A stretch of 64,000 bases of DNA from Gaiellasilicea sp963811885 (GCA_963811885.1 CAWETB010000004.1:11789-75788); one strand, 5' to 3'; numbered from the stretch's first letter, positions 10,159 through 21,204 are shown. The notes: a model not told the origin generated them from the sequence alone. Made by a program: numbers and translations.

Positions 10159-11394
10159 AGGTCGCCTACTACAGCCCGATGCCGCCGGAGCGGTCGGGGA
10201 TCGCGGACTACAGCGCCCACCTGCTGCCGGCGCTGCGCGAGCGGATCGGCGTCGAGGTCGTCAAGCGCGGCCGGACACGGCCGGCACGAGGCACCGACGT
10301 CTCGCTCTACCACGTCGGCAACAACCCGGACGCGCACGGCTGGATCGTCGAGGCGCTCCGCAAGCGGCCCGGCGTCGTCGTCCTGCACGACTTCGTCCTC
10401 CATCACCTCGTCGCCGGGCTGACGATCGGCCGGCGCGACGGGCACGGCTACCTCGACGCGATGGAGCGGGAGGGAGGCGTCGTCGGCCGCCTGCTCGGGC
10501 ACGGCGTGCTCGACAAGCGGATCCCGCCGCTGTGGGAGAGCCGCCCGGAGGACTACCACCTCGCCGGTGAGGTGCTCGACCTCGCCACGGGGCTGATCGT
10601 CCACTCGCACTACGTCGAGGACCGGGCGCGCGCGGCCGGCTACGAGGGCCCGGTCTGGCGGATCCCGCACCCTGCCTGGGAGCACGCTCCGGTCGCGCCC
10701 GCGCAGCTCGAAGGCGCGCCCCTGATCGGCTCGTTCGGGAACGTCAACGCGAGCAAGCGGATCCCGCAGCTGCTCGAGGCCTTCGCGCGCCTTCGCCGCG
10801 ACCGCCCGGACGCGCGGCTGCTGCTCGTCGGCGCCGTCTCGCCCGGCTTCGACCTCGACCGCCGGCTGCAGCGGCTGGGCCTGTCCGGTGAGGGCATCGT
10901 CCGGGAGGCGTACGTCGAGGAGGAGCGGCTCTGGGCGCTGATGGCCGCGTGCGACGTCTGCGTCAACCTACGCTCGCCGACGATGGGCGAGACGTCCGGC
11001 AGCGTCATTCGCCAGCTCTCGCTCGGCAAGCCGGTGGTCGTCAGCGACGTCGGCTGGTTCGCGGAGCTTCCGGACGACGTCGCGCTGAAGGTGCCGGTCG
11101 GAGACGGCGAGACCGAGACGCTCTACGCAGCGCTCGAGCTGCTCGCCCGCGACGAGGGCGCCCGCGCGGCGATGTCCGCCGCCGGGCTCGAGCTCGTCCG
11201 TAGAGAGCACGACCTCGCCCGCGCCGCCGACCTCTATGCCGCCGCGCTCGAGCAGGCCGCGGGCGGGGACGCGGTCGCCACCGCGGTCCTCGGCGACGTC
11301 GCAACCGCCGCCGCCGAGGTCGGGATCGAGGCGGGGTCGCCCGAGGCCGTCCGAGCTGGCGCGGCGCCTCGCCGAGGTCGAGCTTGGTCGATAG
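10155..11394 (+). CDS. GT4 family glycosyltransferase, frameshift near the C-terminus
   Basis: GT-B fold enzyme beginning MKVAYYSPMPPERSGIADYSAHLLPALRE from a GTG that overlaps the previous stop. It shows VVVLHDFVLHHLVAGLT, LIGSFGNVNASKRIPQLLEAFARLR and NLRSPTMGETSGSVIRQLSLGKPVVVSD, where GET replaces the usual EGFG donor motif. The frame stays open into the next gene. A one-base shift near 11345 restores the expected ending SELARRLAEVELGR and a TAG at 11392-11394, overlapping the TTG start of the next gene by 11 bases. The span then equals 413 codons plus one base, consistent with a single inserted base. Confidence 0.8.
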
Positions 11395-13443
11395 GTTGCG
11401 CCGCGCCCCTGCGTGGGCGTGGCTCGCCGTCATCGTCGCCGGCTCGATGGTCTTCCGAGCCTGGCTCGGCAGCCGCATGCCGGCGCCGTTCATCTTCACC
11501 GACGAGCTCAACTACCAGGAGAACGCACGCAGCCTCGCGGCCGGCGCCGGGATCCAGGTGCGGGACGAGCCGTTCGGGATCGTCAGCGTGCTCTATCCGC
11601 TCCTGCTCGCACCCGCGTACATGCTCTTCGACTCGCTGCCGGACGCCTACGCCGCTGCGCGGACGATCAACGCGGTGGTGATGTCGCTGGCGGCGATCCC
11701 CGCCTACCTGATCGCGCGGCGCCTGCTGCCGCAGGGCCTGTCCCTGCTCGCGGCGCTGCTCGCGGTCGCGCTCCCGTCGCTCGCCTACACCGGCACCCTG
11801 ATGTCGGAGAACGCGTTCTACCCCGCGTTCCTGCTCGCGGCCTGGGCGCTGCTGCGCGCGCTCGACCAGCCGACGCTGCGGCGCCAGCTCGTCCTGCTTG
11901 CGGCGTGCGGTGTCGTCACGCTCGTGCGCGTGCAGGGCATCGCCGTCGTCCTGGCGGCGCTGACCGCCCCGCTGCTGCTCCGGCTCGTCGCCCGGCGGCC
12001 GCTGCGGCCGTGGCTGCCCTTCTTTACGGGATCGTCGCGGGCGGCGCCGTGCTCGTGGTCGGCGCGCAGCTCGCGCGCGGTGCGCTCGATCTCGAGCCTC
12101 TTCGGCGCCTACCAGGTCGTCGGCGAGGAGAGCTACGACGTCGTCGACGTGCTCAAGTACGTCTTCTGGCATCTCGCCGAGCTCGACCTCTACGTCGGCG
12201 TGATCCCGTTCGCGGCGTTCCTGCTGCTCGCGGCGCGGATCCGCGTCGCTGGAGCCGCGGGTGCAGGCGTTCGTCGCCGCCACGGTCGCGCTCGACGATC
12301 TGGACGCTGATCATCGTCGCCGCGTTCGCCTCCCGCTTCGCCGGCGCGATCGTCGAGCGGAACATGTTCATGCTCGCGCCGCTGCTGCTGATCGGGCTCC
12401 TCGTCTGGATCGACCGCGGCGCGCCGAGGCCGCGCATCTACGCGGTCGTCGCCGCTTGCGTGGCGGCGGTGCTGCCGGCACTGATTCCGTACGAGCGCTT
12501 CCTGCAGCTGAAGGTGCGCTCCGACACGCTGATGATCGTGCCGCTCTGGAACGTCCAGGATCATGTCGGGCTGCCACGGCTCGACGAGGTCGTGCTGGTC
12601 GGCTGCATCGCCGCCGCCGCCCTCTTCGTCCTCGTCCCGCGCCGCTATGTGCTCGTCCTGCCCGCGGTGGTGCTGGCCTACTTCGCGATCGTGATCCAGC
12701 CGATCCAGGCCGGCCCGCACGGGATGGAGCAGGCAGCAGCGGGCGCTCTCTTCGAGGGGATTCGGACGGGTCAACGCGACTGGATCGACCGGGCCGTCGC
12801 GGACGACAGCGTCGCCGTGCTCTGGACGGGGAAGACGAATCGCTTCACGGTGCTCATGAACGAGTTCTTCAACCGCTCCGTCGGCCCGGTCTACACGCTC
12901 GGCGGGCCGATGCCGGGCGGCCTGCCCGAGACCGCCGTCCGGGTCGACCCCGAGACCGGCGAGATCCGGCGCGTCGACGATGGGAGCGTGGTCGAGGAGG
13001 GCTACGTGCTCACCGACGGCACGGTCGCACTCGACGGCGACGCGGTCGCCGCCGACGAGCTGCTCGGGGTCACCGTGTACGGGGTCGGCGGCCCGCTCGT
13101 CTCGACGACGACCGTGTCGGGCATTGACAACGACTTCTGGTCCGGCCCCGACGCCTCCTACCGGCGTGTCCGCTGCCGCGGCGGCGCGCTCGAGGTCACG
13201 CTCGGCAGCGACCCCGGCACGTTCAAGGAGGAGCAGACCGTCCTCGCCACCGACGCGGACGGCAACGCGCTCTCGTCGATCACCTTCATGCCGCAGGAGA
13301 CGGTCAAGCTGCGGGTGCCGCTCAGGCCGGAGAACGACGTCTGCACGGTCCACTTCCGGATCACGCCGACGGTGGTCCCGGGCGGCGGCGACCTGCGGGA
13401 GCTCGGCGCGCGCTTCCTCGCGTTCGACTACAAGCGGCCGTGA
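11384..13443 (+). CDS. GT39-like membrane glycosyltransferase with extracytoplasmic C-terminal domain, frameshifted
   Basis: Integral membrane protein resembling GT39/ArnT enzymes. It reads WAWLAVIVAGSMVFRAWLG as the first helix, then FIFTDELNYQENARSLAAG with the acidic DE pair at the expected loop, and LMSENAFYPAFLLAAWALLRAL. About ten helices follow, ending near VLVLPAVVLAYFAIVIQPIQ. The last 250 residues are soluble and probably face outside (WIDRAVADDSVAVLWTGKTN, a beta-rich region). Shifts near 12025, 12095 and 12245-12290 interrupt the membrane part. The TTG start at 11384 overlaps the preceding gene; the TGA overlaps the GTG of the next glycosyltransferase. The donor is presumably a polyprenyl-phosphate sugar. 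Confidence 0.65.
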
Positions 13444-14513
13444 GGATCGTCTACGACGTCAGCCCGCTCTCGCATCCGCTGACCGGCGTCGGCAACTACG
13501 TCCGCGGCTCGCTCGCCGGGCTCGTCGAGGCCGCGGCCGGTGAGCACGAGATCGTCGCGTTCGCGCCGACGAGCCCGGCCGGGCGCAAGGCGATCCCGCG
13601 TGCGCTCGACGGGCTCGACGTCGAGCTCCGCCTCGTGCCGCTGCCGTTCTCGCAGCGCTGGCGCGACGCCTGGAGCCGGCTCGGCAGGCCGTCGCTCGAG
13701 CGCTTCCTCGGCGAGGTCGACGTCTTCCACTACTCCGACTGGATGTACCCGCCGCAGGCCGGCGGCGTCCGCGCGACGACCGTGCACGACCTCGTGCCGC
13801 TGCGGTTCCCGCAGTGGGTGACGCCGAAGACGGCCGCGATGCACGCGGCCAAGTACGCCGACACCGCGCGCTCGGCAGATCTCGTCTTCGTCAACTCCGA
13901 GTACACCGGGCGTGACGTCGTCGAGCGGCTGGGCGTCGGCCCGGAGCGGGTCAAGGTCGCGTACCCGGGCGTGAAGGAGGTCTTTCGGCACGAGGGAGAG
14001 CGCGCCGACCTCGGGCGCCCCTACGTGCTCACGGTGGCCACGCTCGAGCCGCGCAAGAACCTGCAGACCCTCGTGGCCGCGCATCGTCTGCTCGGCGACG
14101 ACACCCTGCTCGCGGTCGCTGGGGGCAGCGGCTGGGGCGACCAGCCGGAGCTGCGGGGAGCCAACGTCGTCCGGCTCGGCTTCGTCTCCGACGACGAGCT
14201 GGCGCGGCTCTACCGCGGCGCCGCCGTCGCCGTCTATCCGTCCCGCTTCGAGGGCTTCGGGATGCCGATCATCGAGGCGATGGCGTGCGGCGCGCCCACG
14301 GTCGCGTCGGCGCACGCGTCGATGGACGAGGCGTCCGGCGCTGCTGCCGTACGCGCCGATCCGGACGATCCCGAGGCGATCGCCGCCGCCGTCCGCGAGG
14401 CGTTCGCGCGCAGGGACGAGCTCGTCCCAGCCGGTGTCGAGCACGCGCGGCAGTTCACCTGGCGTGCGGCGGGCGAGTCGTTCCTCGCCGGGTACGAGGG
14501 AGCGTCAGCGTGA
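13440..14513 (+). CDS. GT4 family glycosyltransferase
   Basis: Intact 357-aa GT-B enzyme, the first of three closely similar GT4 paralogues in a row. It begins RIVYDVSPLSHPLTGVGNYVRGSLAGL. TTVHDLVPLRFPQWVTPKT, VNSEYTGRDVVERLGV and RVKVAYPGVKEVF follow. The donor domain contains YVLTVATLEPRKNLQTLVAAHRLL and YPSRFEGFGMPIIEAMACGAPTVAS, with the E-x7-E motif intact. The GTG start overlaps the previous TGA, and its own TGA overlaps the next GTG. A mannosyl- or related transferase role is inferred from the family. Confidence 0.88.
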   Translation: MRIVYDVSPLSHPLTGVGNYVRGSLAGLVEAAAGEHEIVAFAPTSPAGRKAIPRALDGLDVELRLVPLPFSQRWRDAWSRLGRPSLERFLGEVDVFHYSDWMYPPQAGGVRATTVHDLVPLRFPQWVTPKTAAMHAAKYADTARSADLVFVNSEYTGRDVVERLGVGPERVKVAYPGVKEVFRHEGERADLGRPYVLTVATLEPRKNLQTLVAAHRLLGDDTLLAVAGGSGWGDQPELRGANVVRLGFVSDDELARLYRGAAVAVYPSRFEGFGMPIIEAMACGAPTVASAHASMDEASGAAAVRADPDDPEAIAAAVREAFARRDELVPAGVEHARQFTWRAAGESFLAGYEGASA

Positions 14514-15481
14514 TCCGGGCCGCGGTCGACGTCTCCCCGCTCGTGCAGACGCGGGCCGGGACGGCGCGCCACGTGCGCGGGCTGCTCGCCGCGCTCGCCG
14601 GACGAGAGGGAGTCGAGGTGGTGCCGCGCTCGTTCGGCGGTCCGGGCAAGGCGGCGTCGGTGGCGCGCGATACGTGGTGGTACTACGCCGGGCTGCCGCG
14701 CTCCGCACGTGGGCTCGAACTGCTCCACTGCACGACCTTCCGCGGCCCACTGCGGGCGTCCGTGCCGTTCACGGTCACGCTCCACGACCTCGCGCTCGTC
14801 CGGCATCCGGAGCTGTTCCCGCGCTGGCACCGCCTCTCCGGCCGCGCCGGGATCGGCCCAGTCGCGCGGGCGGCGGACCGGGTCTTCGCCGTCTCCGAGT
14901 TCACGAAGCGCGAGGCGATCGAGCTGCTCGGCGTCCCCGACGAGCGTGTGGCCGTGATCGGGAACGCCATCGAGCCGGTCTTCACGCCCGACGGGCCGGC
15001 CGCCGAGGGCGAGTACGTGCTCGCGGTCGCGACGCTGGAGCCGCGCAAGAATCTCCGCCGGATCGCCGACGCCGCGGCGCGGGCCGGCGTCGAGCTGCGC
15101 GTCGTCGGCGCGCCCGGCTGGGGTGGGGTCGAAACGCCGGGCTGGGTCGGCGAGGTCGACGACGACGAGCTCGCCGCGCTCTACCGCGGCGCCCGTGCGC
15201 TCGTCTTCCCCTCGCTGTACGAGGGGTTCGGCATCCCGGTCCTCGAGGCGATGGCGACCGGCGCGCCGGTGGTGACGAGCCGGGGCGGCGCGACCGAGGA
15301 GGTGGCGGGCGGTGCGGCGGTGCTCGTCGATCCGCTCGATGTCGAGGCGATCGCGGCCGGAATCGAGGAGGCCACTGCGCGGCGCGACGAGCTGCGCCCG
15401 CTGGGGCTCGAGCGGGCACGCGGCTACACATGGGCGTCGGTCGCAGATCGCGTCGAAGCCGTCTGGCGGGAGCTCGCGTGA
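14510..15481 (+). CDS. GT4 family glycosyltransferase
   Basis: Intact 323-aa GT-B enzyme. It starts IRAAVDVSPLVQTRAGTARHVRGLLAAL and shows FTVTLHDLALVRHPELFPRW, FAVSEFTKREAIELLGVP, YVLAVATLEPRKNLRRIADAA and FPSLYEGFGIPVLEAMATGAPVVTS with the E-x7-E donor motif. It is shorter than its neighbours mainly through a compact donor domain. It is paralogous to the genes on either side, so the run probably arose by tandem duplication and now adds different residues to one repeat unit. GTG start overlapping the preceding stop. Confidence 0.88.
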   Translation: MIRAAVDVSPLVQTRAGTARHVRGLLAALAGREGVEVVPRSFGGPGKAASVARDTWWYYAGLPRSARGLELLHCTTFRGPLRASVPFTVTLHDLALVRHPELFPRWHRLSGRAGIGPVARAADRVFAVSEFTKREAIELLGVPDERVAVIGNAIEPVFTPDGPAAEGEYVLAVATLEPRKNLRRIADAAARAGVELRVVGAPGWGGVETPGWVGEVDDDELAALYRGARALVFPSLYEGFGIPVLEAMATGAPVVTSRGGATEEVAGGAAVLVDPLDVEAIAAGIEEATARRDELRPLGLERARGYTWASVADRVEAVWRELA

Positions 15482-16500
15482 CTCCGCTCGTCGTCGTCGA
15501 CGCCGACGTCCTCGGCCGCGAGCGCACAGGCGACGAGACGTACGTGCTCAACCTCCTGCGCGAGCTGGCGCCGCTGGCGCCCGCCGCCGGAATTCGGATC
15601 GCCGCCGTCGCGCGCGACCCCGGCCTCGTCCCCGAGGGGATCGAGGCCGTGCGGCTCGGGACGTCGTTCCAGGAGCTGCGGTTGGCGGTGACGCTGCCGC
15701 GCCTGCTCCGGAAGCTCGACGCGGCTCTCGGTCACTTCCAGTACGCGCTGCCGCTCGCGCTGCCGTGCCCTGCGGTCGTGACGATCCACGACCTCTCCTT
15801 CGAGCGCGAGCCGTCGCTGATGAGCCGCAAGGACCGCTTCGTCTTCCAGAGGGTCGTCCCGCGCGCGGCGCGGCAGGCAGTCCGTGTGCTCACCGTCTCC
15901 GAGCGGACGCGCCGCGACCTCCGCGAGCTCTACGACGTCCCGGACGAGAAGATCGTCGTCACCCCGAACGGCGTCGATCCCGCCTTCACGCCAGGCAACA
16001 CGTTGTTGCAAGGCGACTACGTCCTGGTCGTCGGCGCGGTCCAGGAGCGGAAGAACCCGCTCGCAGCGCTCGCTGCGGCCGAGGCGGCCGGGCTCCCGCT
16101 CGTCGTCGCCGGGCCGGCCAAGGACGAGGCGCTCGCCCGCGAGCTCGAGCGGCGCGGCGCGCGTGTCACCGGCTACGTCGAGCAGGACGAGCTCGTGCGC
16201 CTCTACCGCGGCGCCGCCTGCCTCGTGCAGGCGTCGCGCTACGAGGGCTTCGGCCTGCCCGTGCTCGAGGCGATGGCCTGCGGGACACCCGTCGTCGCGG
16301 TGCCGGAGCCCGCGCTGCGAGAGGTCGCCGGGGACGCTGCCGTCTGGGCCGAGGAGCGTGAGCTTGCCGACGGGATCCGGCGCGCAGTCGCCGAGCGCGA
16401 GCGCCTCGCAGCGGCAGGGCTCGAGCGGGCGCGCCTCTTCTCCTGGCGTGAGACCGCGCGGCGCACGCTCGATGTCTATCGGGAGGCGTTGGGGCGGTGA
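15478..16500 (+). CDS. GT4 family glycosyltransferase
   Basis: Intact 340-aa GT-B enzyme, third of the tandem paralogues. It reads LVVVDADVLGRERTGDETYVLNLLREL, VVTIHDLSFEREPSLMSRKDR, VLTVSERTRRDLRELYDVPDEKI, VVTPNGVDPAFTPG, YVLVVGAVQERKNPLAAL and VQASRYEGFGLPVLEAMACGTPVVAV (E-x7-E motif). The GTGA junctions on both sides imply coupled translation with the flanking glycosyltransferases. Specificity cannot be assigned. Confidence 0.88.
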   Translation: MTPLVVVDADVLGRERTGDETYVLNLLRELAPLAPAAGIRIAAVARDPGLVPEGIEAVRLGTSFQELRLAVTLPRLLRKLDAALGHFQYALPLALPCPAVVTIHDLSFEREPSLMSRKDRFVFQRVVPRAARQAVRVLTVSERTRRDLRELYDVPDEKIVVTPNGVDPAFTPGNTLLQGDYVLVVGAVQERKNPLAALAAAEAAGLPLVVAGPAKDEALARELERRGARVTGYVEQDELVRLYRGAACLVQASRYEGFGLPVLEAMACGTPVVAVPEPALREVAGDAAVWAEERELADGIRRAVAERERLAAAGLERARLFSWRETARRTLDVYREALGR

Positions 16501-17255
16501 CGGTCTCCGCCGTCGTCGTCTCGCACGGCCACGCCCGCGAGCTCGAGCGCTCGCTGCCGGCGCTGGCGCCGCAGGTCGACGAGCTGGTCGTGATCTCGAA
16601 CGTCCCCGGCAGCGTCGGGGAGAGGACGACGGGCGCTCGCGTGCTCGAGAACGCACACCCGGTCTCGTTCGCCGCGAACGTCAACCGCGGCGTCGCGGAG
16701 ACGTCCGGCGAGCTCGTCGTGATCTCGAATCCGGACGCCTACCCTGAGCCCGGCGCCGTCGCCGAGCTGGCCCGCTTCGCGGAGGAGCATCCGCGCGCCG
16801 GCCTCGTCGGCCCGCTCGTGCTCTGGCCCGACGGGACCTGGCAGCCGAGCCTCCGCCGCTTCCCGACCGTGGTCGGGACGGTCTGGCGCCGCACGCCGCT
16901 GCGACTGCTCCGCGACCCGTACCGCCACCAGGTCTCGCACTACGGCACCCGCCCCGACGAGCCGGTGCAGGGCGACTGGCTGCTCGGCGGCGCCTGCCTG
17001 CTGATGCGGCGCTCGATGCTGGAGGAGCTCGGCGGCTGGGACGCCGGCTTCCGCCACTACGTCGAGGACATCGACCTGGCCTACCGCGCCGCGCAGGCCG
17101 GCTGGGAGCGCTGGCTCGTGCCGTCCGCCGTCGTCCACCACGATTACGCCGCGGTCGTGGACAAGCGCTTCCTCGACCGGCACACGCTCTGGCACGCGCG
17201 CGGGATGGCGCGCTTCCTGCGCAAGCACCCCGAGCGGCTGCTGGCGCTCCGCTAG
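16497..17255 (+). CDS. GT2 family glycosyltransferase
   Basis: 252-aa GT-A enzyme. It shows VSAVVVSHGHARELERSLPAL at the N-terminus, VSFAANVNRGVAETSGELVVISNPDAYPEPGA (the region of the metal-binding DxD, here NPDAY), VQGDWLLGGACLLMRRSMLEELGGWDAGF and YVEDIDLAYRAAQAGWERW, where ED provides the likely catalytic base. It resembles rhamnosyltransferase-type GT2 proteins. It is the last gene of the plus-strand operon starting at 8741, and its TAG overlaps the stop of the convergent membrane glycosyltransferase by three bases. Confidence 0.87.
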   Translation: MTVSAVVVSHGHARELERSLPALAPQVDELVVISNVPGSVGERTTGARVLENAHPVSFAANVNRGVAETSGELVVISNPDAYPEPGAVAELARFAEEHPRAGLVGPLVLWPDGTWQPSLRRFPTVVGTVWRRTPLRLLRDPYRHQVSHYGTRPDEPVQGDWLLGGACLLMRRSMLEELGGWDAGFRHYVEDIDLAYRAAQAGWERWLVPSAVVHHDYAAVVDKRFLDRHTLWHARGMARFLRKHPERLLALR

Positions 17256-19395
17256 CCCTCGCCGCCGAGCGGGATGAAGTCGAAGCCGACCTGGGCGCCG
17301 AGCTCGCGCATGTCGCCGCTGGACGCGTCGATCTCGTTCGGGACGAACGTGGGCGACGACCGTCACCTCGACGTGGTACGGCACGGTCGCGCGCGTGACG
17401 ACCTGGGTCGAGCCCGCACGGCCGGAAGCTTGCGCCGGACGACCTCGTCGACGCGCGCGAAGCCGGGCTGCTTGTCGACGCACCGCGACAGGGCCGATGC
17501 GGACGGTGACGTCGGCCGTCGGGACGCTCGCCGCAGGCGCCCTGCCGTGAGACGACGACCTTGGAGAAGCCGCGCGAGTCGCCGTTCTCCGGCGCGTACT
17601 GGCGAAGGACGGCGCGCTCGAGCCCATCCACCCGTCCGGATAGATGCCGGTCTGCGTGTTCCGGAAGCGGGCCGGCGGCTCGATCCGCCAGAGCTGCATC
17701 CCGCCGCGCGGCTCGCCCACCTTCTCGCCGACGACCTCGACGCCGTTGCCGGTCACGACCCAGTTCACGCCGGGGTCCGGGCTCGATCGTGCCGTCCGGC
17801 TTCGCCGAGGTTCGGCGAGAGCGACGGCAGCGGCGCCGTGCCGTCGAGGCTCCAGATCTTGTCGATCGCGTAGTTCCAGAACTCGAGCAGCCAGATCGGG
17901 TTCGTGTCCTTGCCGAGCTGCTGGCCGAGGAAGAGCGTCGGCTCGCCGCCCGTGGCCTGGTCGACCCAGTCGACGGGCTTGGGCGAGATCTGGTGCATCC
18001 GCTCGGAGAAGATGTTGAGGCCGCGCGAGGCGTAGATCTCGGTCGTCAGCGCCCAGGTCGTCACCGCGCACGCGGCGACGACGGCGACCACGAGCCCGAT
18101 CGTCCGCGAGCGCACGAACGAGCGCACCGCGAGCATGGCGACGGAGACCAGCGCCACGATCACGAGAGCGCGCTCGACGTCGGCCGCGTCCCAGATGAAG
18201 TTCCGATTCGCGAGCTGCGCCGATCGCGAGGCTCGGGGCCTCGAAGTAGGGGTACTGGTCGAGCCTGAACTCGGCCTTGACGATCGAGGAGCAGCGCGAC
18301 GAGGAAGCCGACCGCGAGCGCCGGGGCGGTCGCGATCGGGCGCGCCAGCACGGCTGCGGTCGCGGCGAACACGATCGGTACGAGGTAGATCACGTTCCGC
18401 TCGACGATCAGCAGCGAGAAGACCGTCGAGAGGTACGCGCCCTTGACCGCGGCGTACGCGACGAACGCGACGACACGCCGAGATGCCGACGATGACGAAC
18501 GCGCGGCCCTCGGTGGTGGCGCGAACCCGGCGGGACGCGAAGGCCGCGACCGTCGCGACCACCGGCAGCACGGCGAGGCCGATCGTCATCGCGCGCCAGC
18601 GACCAGAGGCCGTGATCGAGAACACGGTGCTTCTCGAAGCCGGTCGCGACGTACCACGCATCGGACCTGTGGCCGGCGGCGGCGCTGACAGCGAGCGCGG
18701 CGCCCGACGCGAGCGTCACCGCGCCGACCCAGTCACCGGCGCTCCAGTCCGTGCGCCACCGCGTGAAGCGATCGGTTCGCCAGAGGAGCACGAAGAGGCC
18801 GGCGCAGTAGACGACCAGCAGTACCGCCAGCTCGCCGCGGACGAACGGGGCGACGAGGCAGAGCGCTCCCGCCAGGGCGAGCCGTCGCCACGTCGGCCGG
18901 GCGATCGCGGCCGTGATCGCCCAGAGCGCGGTGGTGCTGAACGGGTAGGCGAGCGGCTCCTCGAGCAGGTACGGCGCGTAGGCGAGCGGCGGCGCCGCGA
19001 CCGCGCCGATCGCGGCCGCGATCGCCCAGGGCCGCGAGACGACGAAGCGGGCCAGCCCGTAGGCGGGGAAGATCGCCGCCGTCATCACGAGCACGCCGAT
19101 CAGCTTCGCCGCCTCCCACGCATCGGTCGGGTCGAGCCACCACGCCGGGGCGACGAGATAGGTGTAGAGCGAGCCGAAGCCGCTCGGCTCGCCGAGGCGC
19201 GACGGCATGCCCGGTCGCGGCGATCCCGCGTGAGATCTGCGTGAACTCGATCTCGTCCGAGAAGATCGACGGGGATACGCGCTGCGACGCCTGCCAGGCG
19301 TACAGCGACGCGAGCACGAGGTACGCGATGCCCAGGAGCCAGCGGGCGGCTCCGGGCGAGAGCCGCTCCGGATCGTGCTCGGCTGCGGAGCTCAC
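17252..19395 (-). CDS. GT39-like membrane glycosyltransferase, heavily frameshifted
   Basis: Reassembled from several frames. The N-terminus reads SSAAEHDPERLSPGAARWLLGIAYLVLASLYAW and SPSIFSDEIEFTQISRGIAATG, with the DE motif of GT39. Next come LYTYLVAPAWWLDPTDAWEAAKL, FPAYGLARFVVSRPWAIAAAIGAVAAPPLAYAPYLLEEPLAYPF and many helices. The soluble C-terminus includes INIFSERMHQISPKPVDWVDQ-like and NWVVTGNGVEVVGE segments and ends DFIPLGGEG. Shifts occur near 17345, 17480, 17770, 18225, 18290, 18475, 18595 and 19210. The GTG start at 19395 overlaps the stop of the upstream WecA-like gene. About 714 codons in total. Likely acts outside the membrane on the polymer or its lipid carrier. Confidence 0.6.
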
Positions 19396-21204
19396 TCGGC
19401 GGGCACGCGGGTCAGAAACGGCGGCGGCGCGATCTCGCGGACGACGAAGCGGCAACCGACACCGGCGTCCGTGCAGGACGCGACCAGCAGCTCGAGCCGC
19501 TCCGACGCGGCCTCCGGGATCGTCACGAGCACCTCATCGACCTGGAGGTCGCCGAGCAGGCGGTCGACGTCGTCGAGGGCGCCGTGGACGGTGACGCCGT
19601 GGATCCGGCGCCGCCTCAGTGCCGGGTTGTCGTCGACGAACCCGACGACGCGCGTCTCCGGCGTCTCGGCCAGCTCACGGGCAAGCGCGCGGCCCGAGCG
19701 GCCGGCGCCGACGATGAGGACGCGCTGCTGCGGGATGCGCGCACGGCCGAGACCCGGGCAGCAGACGCAGCGCCAGCCGTGACGCCGCGACCAGCGTCAT
19801 GCACAGCAACGCGTCGACGAAGAAGATCTCGAGCGGGAAGTCGGTGAGCGGACGGATTGCGCGGACGATCCCGATCGTGAGCGGCACGGACAGCGCGACC
19901 GCGCCGGCGATCGCGAGCAGGTCGCGGGCCGACGCGAAGCGCCAGATCCGCCGGTAGATCCCGAAGACGACGAAGAGCACGTAGCGGACGCCGAGCAGGA
20001 TCGGCAGCGCCGCGAGGAAGATGCGCGCGCTGGATGTAGCGTGCCGCTGCCGTCGACGAACAGGAGATACGACGCCAGGAACGAGAAGCAGATGATCGCG
20101 AAGTCCGTCGAGCACCTCGACGAGGCGGCGAGGGTTGGAGAAGAACGCCCGCCAGAGCGGCGGGGCCGGACCGGGATCCTCGCGGCGGGAGCGCTCCTGC
20201 AGGTCGCTGAGGAAGCTGGCGAACTGGACGAGGACGACGAACGAGATCAGCACCCCGACGGCGGTGACGCGGGCGTTCGCGAGCACGTTGTACGCGAGCG
20301 CGGTGGCGCCGAGCAGCAACGCGAGCAGCGTCAGCGCGGCGACCGCCTGCTGCTCGGAGAGGCCGTAGTAGACGAGCCGGTGCGAGGAGTGGTCGGTGCC
20401 GCCCTGGGTCACGGGCCGCCGCTCGATCGTCCGGCGCACGGTCACGAGCGTCGTGTCCAGGATCGGGACCGCCAGCACGAGCAGCGGCAGCACGAGGCTC
20501 GTCAGCGTCGCACCGGCGGTGGTCCAGCTCGATGCGAGCGCGAGCGAGGCGAGGCCGAAGCCGATCACCTGGCTGCCGGAGTCGCCCATGAAGACCCGGG
20601 CGCTGCGGCCGGGCCGCAGGTTGAAGGGGAGGAAGCCGAGGCAGGCGCCGCCGAGCGCGAGCGCGACCACGAGCGCGAGCTCGCCCGAGTCCTGGTCGAG
20701 CGCGGCGACCGCGAAGACGGCGCAGGACACCGTCGCGAGCGACGCGGCGAGGCCGTCCATGTTGTCGAGCAGGTTGAACGCGTTCGTGATCCCGACGAGC
20801 CAGACGAGCCCGACCGCCGTCGCGAGCAGGTTGTTGCCGACGATCTCGACCGTCAGCCCGGATGCCAGGACGAGGGCCGCCGCCGCGAACTGGGCCGCCA
20901 GCTTCGCGACCGGCTTCAGCGTGTAGACGTCGTCGACGAAGCCGGCGACGAAGAGGATCGCGCAGCCGCCGAGGATCCCGAGCAGCTCGCTGCTCGCGTC
21001 GGTTGCTCCGACCGCGACCGCCGCGCCGACTCCCGCCACGAGGCCGAGGAAGATGCCGACCCCGCCGAAGACGGGCGTCGAGCGAGCATGCCAGCGCTCA
21101 CCGGAGGGATCGGCGACGAGCCGGCCGCCCACGCCGACGCGCAGCAGCGCGTAGAGGGTCAGCGCCGCGACGGACAGCGCGGCGACCGCAGCGATCGCGT
21201 TCAC
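19392..21204 (-). CDS. WecA/MraY-family polyprenyl-phosphate sugar-1-phosphate transferase fused to CapD-like Rossmann module, frameshifted
   Basis: The first 330 residues are a WecA/TagO-type enzyme that would load HexNAc-1-phosphate onto undecaprenyl phosphate. It has GGVGIFLGL, FVAGFVDDVYTLKP (DD pair), NAFNLLDNMDGLAASLA (NMDG), VFMGDSGSQVIGFGLASLAL and the HSSHRLVYYGLSEQQAV loop. The same protein continues with four more helices (IFLAALPILLGVRYVLFVVFGIYRRIWRFAS) and a nucleotide-binding domain (VLIVGAGRSGRALARELAE, VVGFVDDNPALRRRRIHG, ending IAPPPFLTRVPAE), like the N-terminal half of CapD/PglF. Shifts near 20110, 20035 and 19765 interrupt it. Start is GTG at 21204. Confidence 0.72.

Noticed and set aside
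9261..11681. 806-aa continuous plus-strand frame
   Set aside because: Only its middle (from 10155) is a real GT4; the first 300 residues shadow another GT4, and the end runs into a membrane gene after a probable indel.
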